64,000 bases of DNA from Linum tenue (Eukaryota; Streptophyta; Magnoliopsida; Malpighiales; Linaceae), in assembly GCA_946122785.1 (NCBI GenBank), contig CAMGYJ010000005.1:89212547-89276546 (forward strand). The letters are read 5' to 3'. Shown in pieces: positions 55,784 to 64,000 of this stretch. Below the pieces are notes generated by a model, which was not told the origin of the DNA, ran no database searches, and saw nothing but the letters and a program-made list of their open reading frames with translations. Position 1 is the stretch's first letter. Each line of letters opens with the position of its first letter. The translations under genes were made by a program, and so were the position numbers.

Positions 55784-58700
55784 ATGCCCAAGTACGCAAA
55801 GTACTTGAATGACCTCCTCACCACCAAGAAGAAGCTGGAAGGGATGGCTACGGTGACCTTGGATAAAGAGTGCTCAGCCATCCTGCAGAACCACCTGCCC
55901 ACAAAGCACAAAGATCTAGGGATTTTCACTATCCCTTGTTTTATTGGGAACATGTGCATAGGAAAATCCTTGGCGGACCTAGGAGCAAGTATAAATGTGA
56001 TGCCTTATAGGTTGTTTAAAAAGTTAGATCTAGGTAAACCTAGAACTACCAGGATGAACATTCAGCTGGCAGATAGGTCCATTGTGCAGCCTAAGGGCGT
56101 TGTGGAGGACCTACTTGTCAAGTTAGGGACTCTCATTTATCCAGTCGATTTCGTCACTCTCGACATTAATGATAAGGTCGATGTCCCTCTCATCCTGGGT
56201 AGACCTTTCTTGACTACCGCCAAGGCCTTGATTGATGTGCATGGGGGAAAGTTGGTGCTGAGGGCAGGGGAGGAAGAGGTTACCTTCTCTATTGATGAGA
56301 GGATGAAGTTTTCCAGCCGTCATGATGATTTTAATAGCTGTGATGAAGTTTTTGATTTCATGGAGGCACTCACATCCGCGGTGCCTACCCTTCTGACTAT
56401 GTTGAAGAGTGTTGTTTGGTAGGAGCGAACGTCTTGGAATCTCAGAAGGAGGAAAGCCAACTTCTGCAAGATCAGGTGGCGGAAGCTCTACCCTCAATGC
56501 GTAAGATCCCTACCTCGTTGGAGGAACCACCCGAGTTGGAGTTGAAGCATCTGCCTCCCCATCTTGAGTATGCCTTCCTAAGGGACGATGGCAAGCTCCT
56601 AGTCATCATCAACTCCAATCTTACACCAGATCGGAAGGCTGAGTTGATTGGGGTCTTGCGTTGTCACGAGAGGGCCATCGCATGGAAGATCACAGATATC
56701 CAATGGATCGGACCAACCTTTTGCTCGCACAAGATCATTTTAGAAGAAGGTGTCAAGCCGTTCGTCAACCTCAAAGGCGTGTGAATCCCAACCTAGAGGA
56801 AGTGGTAAAGACAGAAGTAATAAAACTTTTGGATGTTAGGATCATCTACCCCATCTTGGATAGTTAGTGGGTGAGCTCAATACAGTTGGTCCTTAAGAAA
56901 GGATGGATGACGGTGGTAGCCAATAAGAAGGAAGAGCTTATACCAACAAGAATGGTGACCGGATGGAGGGTGTGCATTGATTATCGGCGTTTGAATGATG
57001 CCACCCACAAAGATCATTTCCCTTTGCCCTTCATCGACCAAATTTTGGAGAGGCTTCCGGGGCATGACTATTACTGTTTCCTGGATGGAATGTCGGGGTA
57101 CTTCCAGATCCCGATTGCCCCAGAAGATCAAGCCAAGACAACATTCACCTGCCCTTTCGAAAAATTTGCTTATAGGCGCATTCCATTTGTATTGTGCAAT
57201 GCCTCAACCACATTCCAGATATGTATGGTGGCCATCTTCGATAAACTCGTGGGGGAGATAATGGAAGTGTTCATGGATGACTTTTCGGTATTCGGAGATT
57301 CATTTTCTCACTGTCTTGCCAACCTGGAGAAGGTCCTCGAGCGATACGAAGAAACCAATCTGGCTTTGAGTTGGGAGAAGTCACATTTCATGGTGCGAGA
57401 AGGCATTGTGTTGGGGCACAAAATTTCCAAGAAGGGAATTGAAGTGGATCGAGCCAAGGTTGAAACAATAAGCAAGCTTCCTCCACCGATTATGGTCAAG
57501 GGCATCAGTTACTTCCTTGGTCATGCAGAATTTTACCGGCGCTTCACTGAGAACTTCTCGAAGATTGCATTACCACTAACAAAGCTTCTGGAGAAGGATG
57601 TTCCCTTCCTCTTCACGAAGGAATGTTTTGAAGCATTTAACATCCTCAAGGTTAAGCTCACGAATGCCCCCATAATGGTCTTGCCGGCTTGGAGCCTTCC
57701 CTTTGAGCTTATGTGTGATGTTAGTGACTATGCAGTGGGGGCGGTGCTGGGACAAAGGCGGGGTAGGCATTTTCAGCCCATCTGCTAAACTTCAAAGATG
57801 TTGAATGATGCTCAAGAGAATTATGCGTATACTGAAAAAGAGTTGTTGGCAATAATCTTTTCTTTTGACAAGTTCAGATCTTACCTTGTGCTTTCAAAAG
57901 TTATTGTCTACACTGACCACTCCGCCATTCGCTTCTTAATGAGCAAGGCCCTAATCCGATGGATCCTACTTCTCCAAGAGTTTGATGTCGAGATCAAAGA
58001 CAAAAAAGGGAGTCGGAAATCTTGCGGCGGATCATCTCTCGTGACTCGAAGGACCGGGCGGGAGCACCTCCCAAATATAGATAAACGACACTTTCCCCGA
58101 TGAACGGTTGTTCGTGCTTGTCACTATTGAGTGTGCCACCCTGTGGTTCGCCGACTTCACCAATTACTTGGTCGGAAGGCGACTACCCAAGGGGATGCAT
58201 ACAATGGGAAAAAGAAGTTCCTCTCCGATCTTTGATACTACTTTTGGGATGATCCCCACCTTTTTTGGATTGGGGCCGATGGGGTCATTCGAAGGTGTGT
58301 ATCGGAGGAGGAGATGACGGCTATCCTTAGCCACTGCCACGAGGGTCCAGCTGGAGGCCATCATGGTGCCAACCGAATTGCAAGGAAGGTGCTTCAATTG
58401 GGATTCTACTGGCAGACTTTATTCTGGGGCCCCTACACATTTGTGAGTCGTTGTGACGCTACCAAAGGACAAGTAATGTTTCTAACCGAAATGAGATGCC
58501 ACAAACAATTTCCATTACATGTGAGATTTTTTTATGTTTGGGGCATCGACTTTACGGGTCCTTTTCCTTCGTCTTTTGGAAACAAGTACATTCTAGTGGT
58601 TGTTGACTACGTCTCGAGGTGGGTCGAGGCTCAAGCTCTCCCCACCAATGTTGCAAGACGAGTCTGCAGAGTTCTTAAGAAATTGTTTTCCTGATTTGGG

Positions 58701-59345
58701 ACCCCGAGGGCCATCATCAGTGATCGAGGAACCCATTTTCAAGGGCAGTTTGTCAAACTCCTCGATCGCTATGGTGTTACCCATCGGGTTTCAATGGCAT
58801 ATCATCCCCAAACAAGTGGACAAGTAGAGTTATCAAATAGGGAACTAAAAAGGATACTGCAAAAGACTATGGATCAATCCCGCAAGGATTGGTCCGCAAA
58901 ACTCGATGATGCTCTGTGGGCATACCGCACAACCTATAAAACACCAATAGGCGTCTCGCCTTACCAATGGGTGTACGGCAAAGCGTGTCATTTGCCCATA
59001 GAGCTAGAGCATAGGGCTTTCTGGGCCACAAAACTATTGAAATTGGACCCTACTTTGTGTGGAAATGAAAGGAAGTTGCAGCTGCTTAAACTCAAGGAGT
59101 GGCGCCTCTAGGCTTATGAGAACACCAAGATTTACAAGGAAAAGACGAAGCGCCTGTATGATGCGCGACTGAAAGGAGGGAATGATTTTCAACAGGGATA
59201 GCAGGTACTCTTGTACAAGGTCGAAATGGTTGGGCCAGTATGCGGTAACACAAGTGTTCCCATACGGGGTGGTCGAGATCTCCCAACTAGAGCAAGGAAC
59301 TTTCAAGTGAATGGACATCGCCTTGAATGCTATCTTGGAGGATAG
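55784..59345 (+). pseudogene. E4 protease-reverse transcriptase-RNase H-integrase (broken)
   Basis: Protease: FTIPCFIGNMCIGKSLADLG (DLGAS kept) and PLILGRPFLTTAKALIDVHG (55784-56422). Linker and RT start: LKHLPPHLEYAFLRDDGKLL, CHERAIAWKITDIQWIGPTF (56416-56784). RT: GWRVCIDYRRLNDATHKDHF, YCFLDGMSGYFQIPIAPEDQ, and the polymerase motif FMDDFSVFG near 57270. RNase H: NAPIMVLPAWSLPFELMCDV, then [20 protein letters not shown] after a stop near 57786. Integrase: zinc region SHCHEGPAGGHHGANRIARK (58314-58694), core [33 protein letters not shown], and [20 protein letters not shown], so D, D and E of the core are all present. Damage: shifts near 56415, 56780 and 58015, and stops near 56866, 57786, 58692 (Arg codon CGA to TGA) and 59109. 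It would copy and integrate the element if intact. FMDDFSVF is the Athila/Tat-type version of YVDD. Confidence 0.92.
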
Positions 59346-59423
59346 GTAATGCCCCTGAAGGAGGTGGTGTTACTGTAAGATGCCTAGTCCAAAATCTCTA
59401 TCTATATTAAGACGTTAAATTAG

Positions 59424-59447
59424 CGCTTGTTGGGAGGCAACCGAACG
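59424..59447 (+). other. Conserved stem-loop after integrase (E4)
   Basis: CGCTTGTTGGGAGGCAACCG with AAC after it, the E1/E3 stem-loop with one stem mismatch. Here it follows pol rather than protease. Confidence 0.6.
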
Positions 59448-61409
59448 GAGCTTAGTAAGCTTCTCATGTTCTACTATCATATTGTTATATGTAATAACCT
59501 CGCCTCGAGCGAGTATGTATTTGTGTTTGTGTTTGTTTTTGTCTTCTCCTTGAAGATCCAATCTCCTACCCCAGATAAAAAAATTCCAACTTTCACTAAC
59601 TAAACCATGCGGTGACATCGTTCTACCCCAATCTTACGCCATTGAGGGCAAGGTCGAGCTTAAGTGTGGGGAGTAGTTTATTATTATGCTTGTGTGAGTG
59701 TAATTGAATGCTTGGAGCCTTAATGTACGCCCAAATTTTAAAATTTTGAAGGCTCTAAGCAATATTTGCATGATCAAAGTGGCTGGTTTGTGGGAGAATC
59801 TCATGTTTATTGGTAGTAACCTTGAATTAATTTTTGCATGTGATCGAGTGTGTCCTATGATAATGACTGAGAGGTGCATTAGGATAGTGCAAAGGTTCAG
59901 TTCTCATGTGTGCAAAAATGAATGGGTGTCTTGACTCGATTACTTGTTGATTACAATTGCCATGCATTGTGTTTTGTGAATTGGAATAGATGGTTGGGTG
60001 ACTAGGTAGCCATGTGAGTTTTGAGCCGATCGTTTTCTTCTTGTGTGCTTAGATCCCTCTTACCATGGCGAGTAACATCCACTTGTCACTAGTGAGTATG
60101 ATGGAGGCATAGGATTAGTCCACGCTCAATGTTGATTGTCCTAAAATATTCTATCCCCTAGTCAATCTCTTTGAGCCTTGTGACTTTGGGGGTCGTTCTC
60201 TTATAGGAGCTTTTCGCTCGTAAGCTTAATGGTGTTTGATAGAACGACCCACAATCTTTTCTTCATGTCTACACGTGAGTCGACCTTGTGTCTCGGAGCT
60301 CGTGCTTAGGAGCTCTATTGAGGTTCTACATAGGAGGATTTGGTGCGGTTCTTGCTAGGAATGAAAGAGAAAAGATTAGTGTTGGAGTAAGTTATTAAAA
60401 GAGAGCATTGGTTGTTAAATGTAATGTGGCAAGTGTTTTAATCTCTAGTACCCCCTCAAAAGAAAAGAAAAGAGAAAAAGAAAGAGAAGAGAAGTAGAAA
60501 GAAAAGGAATCGAAAAAGAGATAATAAAGCGGGGTAAATAAAGTAGAGAGTGCCACAAAAATCAAAGTGTATGCTCTAGGAGGGGTTTCTTGGCACTCAA
60601 GCCATTGAAACACCCATATTATAGTTGAACTCCTTCAATACTATGTTCAAAATGTGATAGAAAGAGTAGGCCAAGGAAGTGTGCTTGAATGTGGTTCGTG
60701 ATGGGTGATAGTTTGGAAGGGAGAAGTAAGGCTTTTCGCCGATGCTAGTGGCCATTGTTTCTAGGGAAGGTTCTTAGTCGAAGCCATATAACCTTCGGTT
60801 TTAAGGTGAAGATGTAGGACCTCATGTTGTTTGCCACCACCCAAAAAGCCTGTTCCCCATGTCCAAGACAATTGTCAGTCATTTGAGCCCGTGTCTAAGA
60901 CCTCCGGACAAGCTAGTGATGACAACCATCTCGTGAACTCTAGCATTTAGAGGTTTCCGCCATGGTGAAGATACGTTAAGGCCGAAGATTGATGATTGTG
61001 CACATTTTTTGCACCAAATGGTCACGACCCCACTGGTCAAGAGAGTGAGTGAGTCATTCTTGCTTTGCATGTCATATCATACCCTAGTGAGGACCTTTGT
61101 TGCCCATTCGTTCATTCCTTGGAATTGAATGTTATGCATAGTTGTGGTTGATGAGTGATCTTGTTGAGACTTCCATTGATTCATGAACAAGGTGAGAACT
61201 TTTCGTTTGCCCGTTTTTTGTGGTCTCGAATGTTGTTTGTGGTGGATGCCGGTATCGCTTGCAACAGCCCATGTGTTAATTGCCAATAGCCATTGAGATT
61301 CCCCACTTTGTTCCCTTTGATTTGTCCCCAAGGTCTTTTGTTTGGTTGAGATATTACCTTGTATGAAATGGTTTGCTTGGGGACAAGCAAACGTTTAAGT
61401 GCGGGGGAG
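59448..61409 (+). other. E4 non-coding 3' internal region and polypurine tract
   Basis: Runs directly from the stem-loop into sequence that in E1 lies after the env-like gene (TGTAATAACCTCGCCTCGAG at 59491 versus 19860), so the env-like ORF and its spacer are absent. A purine-rich A/G tract spans 60455-60545. The polypurine tract AAGTGCGGGGGAG (61397-61409) precedes the LTR. Confidence 0.75.
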
Positions 61410-62854
61410 TTATTCGGGCCTAAATGTACACTTTTTATCCCCGTTTCTCTTTGGCGTTTCCAGCATTTGAGCTCCACAAAGGGTGGTTTTACGCTAGGGT
61501 TGCTGTGTTTCAATGTCTTTCAGAGTCTAACAGGTGGAACCAACCCCGGAGTCGAAAGTTGGAAGAAATGGCGCAAGGACCGGGCATAGAAGAGGAAACA
61601 ACTGTTGTTCACGGTCCAAGCTGTGAGTTCACGGTCGCCAGGACCATGAATTGAAGTCCCAAACCGCAAACTGAAGGGCGTCTAGAGAGGTTTTGGAAGT
61701 TACTGACGCCGAGTCAGTTCACAGACGTAAGACCGTGAACTGTAGCCATGGACCGCGAACTCAACAAATGAAAGTGGTACGTTTTGGTTGTGTTCATGAT
61801 CCAACCCAGACGTTCACGACCGTGAACTGGGGCTGCAAACTGGGCTCGATCAGTATATAATAGGAGAGTTGAACGGAAGAAGAAAGGAGAGCCCAAAGTG
61901 AGAGAAACCTTCTTCTTCTTGAAACCCTAGAGAGAGAAAGTCACAAACCAAGAGGGAGAAGAGGCTAGGGTTTGCTCCAAGTCAAGAATTGGGAAGTTCC
62001 TCTTCAAGAGAGGATCTCTACAAGCACAAGTAAGGATTGAGGCATCACAATGATGATTTTTTTCCCTTTGTGTTCTTCCTTCTTCTAGCACGGAGTAGTC
62101 TCCTATTCACTTGGGTGTTGTATAACCCTAACTTCTACCATGTAGTTGATTGTGTGGATTGAATGATTGTGTGTGGGTGATGTTTAATTTAAAGTTTTGA
62201 GGTATTGTTCATGATGATTGTGCATTTTGTGTGCTTGACAATCTATTGTGCTACCCTAACCTAGCTTAGAGAGAAGCCCCCTTTCCTTAAGAGGCTCAAA
62301 TTGAGCTGGGTTTTCTTAGGCATTCCATGTCTCCTAACTAGGTTAATGTAAGACAAAACTCTAAACTCAAGTTAGACATCTAGGTTAATTATGATTAAGC
62401 CATCCAAACCCCGGTTTGAGGAAGAAGGTAAGTCAACCCTCTTTTGCTTGGGCCAAGAGGGTACTTTCGTAGCCTATAATGCATTCATTGGCCTAGCAAT
62501 TAAGAGTGTGGTTTCCAACCACTGTTGCTCCTCCTACGGTTCGCAATTTCCTTGTCGCACACGAATGCATTCGATCCCACAGTTCATGGTAGTTAGTTAA
62601 GGTGAAACAACTCCCGAGTGAAGTTTCTCACCAAGAGTTGCAACCCTTTTACTTTTCAAGCCTTGCACTTTCATTCGTAGATTGTAGAGATTCGTATAAA
62701 CTTCATTCCGCTAGATAATGTTTCAAACAATTGAAGTAGGGGTACATGGATCGGCCCGAGTTGATATTTAAACATACTTGCCCTATATTGTACCCATTTA
62801 AGCTTTATACTTGGGCCTTAGGTGGGATTTAAGTGTGATATTCGAAGCGAGTCA
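61410..62854 (+). repeat. E4 3' LTR
   Basis: 1445 bp, with the first dinucleotide changed to TT (TTATTCGGGCCTAAATGTAC) and ending AAGCGAGTCA. U3 dyads lie at 61600-61830 (CGTTCACGACCGTGAACTGG near 61811) and the TATA box (TATATAATA) at 61854-61862. Confidence 0.92.
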
Positions 62855-63000
62855 AGGTACCCTTTTTTCAAGGACATAAAGGTGGAAAAAAATCAAAATT
62901 TTTAAGTGGTATAAGCTGTCATGGCGCGTGGACTGTTAGACAACGCGTTTGATCGCTGAAGATAACGGTCAAATCTAGAATGTGGCCAATTTCGCAACTA
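62855..63000. other. Spacer between E4 and the right inverted-repeat arm
   Basis: Probably the interior of the DNA element into which E4 inserted. No gene seen. Confidence 0.4.
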
Positions 63001-63092
63001 TGATGCATAGTTGAGGCCACGATGTTATTGATCAAAAAGATTGGTCGGGATGTTTAATATGTGAAAAGTTCGGGACATACAAATATACTAAC
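63001..63092 (-). repeat. Right arm of the inverted repeat around E4
   Basis: Reverse complement of 54832-54927 with scattered changes: GATCAAAAAGATTG, TTTAATATGTGAAAAGTTCG, CATACAAATATACTAAC. Confidence 0.8.
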
Positions 63093-63782
63093 GATCAACC
63101 GGCCACGTCACTGCACAATCAACATAAATAAGCTTAAAATTTTCTAAATTCCACATAATCACTAAAAATTACTATAATTAAATTAAAAATTAAAAAAAAC
63201 ATTGAAAAGGCAAAAAATGAGACATATGATATAAGCCCTAATTCCCATCCAGCACTCTACCCTCGCCAAGCGTCCCTGCCTTTCTGATCGCGCCACATCC
63301 TTCTCCATCGATTCGATTGATCTCTCCCCGCTCTCCCTACTAGACGATACTGTTAGCCCATACCGCCGCACCAGGCCCCTCGATCTCCTCAGCCCACGGA
63401 AGCGCAGGTGCAGGCATGGCTCCTCTCGCTCCGTCTCTGGTGCAGCTTGGACCATAGCGCCAATCGACGGTGTTGTTCCATTGGAGCCTCACCAACCCAC
63501 AGCACCTGCTCCGACTTCCCCGTCTCCATCAGGACAAACTCCAGCAGCGAGATGTTCGGGAATGGAGGGGATCTGAATTGTGCATCTAATGTTAGCGAGG
63601 TGCACAGGAACTCGTCGACCTAAGTTCGGGTCCTTAAACCCCCTTTCTTAAGGAGGATCTTCAAGCATTGTGATTGGTTGCTGCAAATTTAGGTAGTTAA
63701 GGAGGAGTTATTATAATTAGTTGTTAAGGGTATTTAGGGAATCATAAATAATTTAAAAGCACAAATACTTAACCCTAAACTC
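63093..63782. other. Unassigned DNA, possible host-gene fragment
   Basis: AT-rich to 63230, then CT- and GC-rich to about 63620 with overlapping frames on both strands (longest 90 codons minus, 71 plus). The composition suggests host exon or leader sequence. No family is recognised. Confidence 0.35.
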
Positions 63783-64000
63783 ATGTTCAGTCTTTTTTTC
63801 TCCCTCCCAGCCGAACCCTTTCTCTGTCTCTTCGTCCATCTGTGTTCTCCGGCCGTCCATTCGACCGCTTTCTCCAGCGTCCCTTTTGTTCCAAGCAGCG
63901 GTCTCCGTCGTCGGCTTGGATTTTCGATTCTCCCAAAATATAAACCCAGCTTCCGTTTCCACCAAAGCCGAACCCCAACTTCCGTTTTCGCATTCGGACA
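63783..64000 (+). other. Possible 5' end of a gene running off the window
   Basis: From ATG 63783 (MFSLFFSLPAEPFLCLFVHL) a frame stays open for 72 codons to the window edge. The stretch is strongly CT-rich, so it could equally be a 5' untranslated leader of a gene to the right. No domain is visible. Confidence 0.3.

Larger units (their letters stand above)
54934..62854 (+). mobile_element. E4: Athila-type LTR retrotransposon with pol but no env (+)
   Basis: The 3' LTR is complete (61410-62854). The 5' end is reduced to 140 bp of LTR (54934-55073) joined directly to mid-gag. The body has gag and protease pieces, then reverse transcriptase, RNase H and integrase, the stem-loop, and the non-coding 3' region; the env-like ORF is absent. 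The coding part has many stops and shifts. It is the only copy here with pol, and its gag and protease are more distant from E1-E3, so it may be another sublineage. Confidence 0.88.

Noticed and set aside
63408..63623. A 71-codon plus-strand frame near the right edge
   Set aside because: No recognised domain, overlapped by an equally long minus-strand frame; kept only as unassigned DNA.

Overview
The window is nuclear DNA of a flowering plant, probably a eudicot. The evidence is a ten-exon plant oxysterol-binding-protein gene, Ty3/gypsy (Athila-type) retrotransposons whose primer-binding sites match plant tRNA-Asp, and many hAT, Mutator-like, Harbinger-like and Helitron-like elements. The species cannot be told from the sequence. 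Only one host gene is clearly intact; almost everything from 8 kb rightward is nested transposon sequence.

Layout. 1-3.8 kb: a 21-bp tandem repeat, two Helitron-like 3' ends pointing away from each other, a Harbinger-type MITE and otherwise unassigned AT-rich DNA. 3.8-7.6 kb, minus strand: a complete ORP3-type oxysterol-binding-protein-related gene (458 aa, 10 exons). 8.0-11.2 kb: four inverted-repeat elements strung between (TA)n arrays, two of them inverted copies of one family. 11.2-13.1 kb: a hAT element (perfect 8-bp target duplication) and a Mutator-like foldback element (perfect 9-bp duplication). 13.1-25.0 kb: Athila-type element E1 (+), with a nested minus-strand solo LTR. 26.2-28.3 kb: a Mutator-like element carrying a copia reverse-transcriptase fragment, and a second foldback element related to the first. 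29.0-43.5 kb: Athila-type copy E2 (-), with a nested gag-protease-only LTR element at 34.9-39.3 kb. 43.5-54.8 kb: Athila-type copy E3 (-), with a hAT element inside its gag. 54.9-62.9 kb: Athila-type copy E4 (+), lying between two arms of an inverted repeat.

How the parts relate. E1-E3 keep gag-protease and an Athila ORF1/env-like gene but have no reverse transcriptase or integrase. E4 keeps protease, reverse transcriptase, RNase H and integrase (all broken) but has no env-like gene. Such copies would depend on each other or on an outside helper. In E1-E3 the env-like gene follows a stretch that repeats the signature of the LTR U3: GTTCACGGTC/GACCGTGAAC dyads followed by a TATA box. This looks like a second, internal promoter and is the most interesting signal in the window. 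A short stem-loop sits at the end of the protease or pol region in the copies.

Coordinates of exons, LTR ends and target duplications were read by eye from the sequence. Family assignments rest on recognised motifs, and no database search was run.
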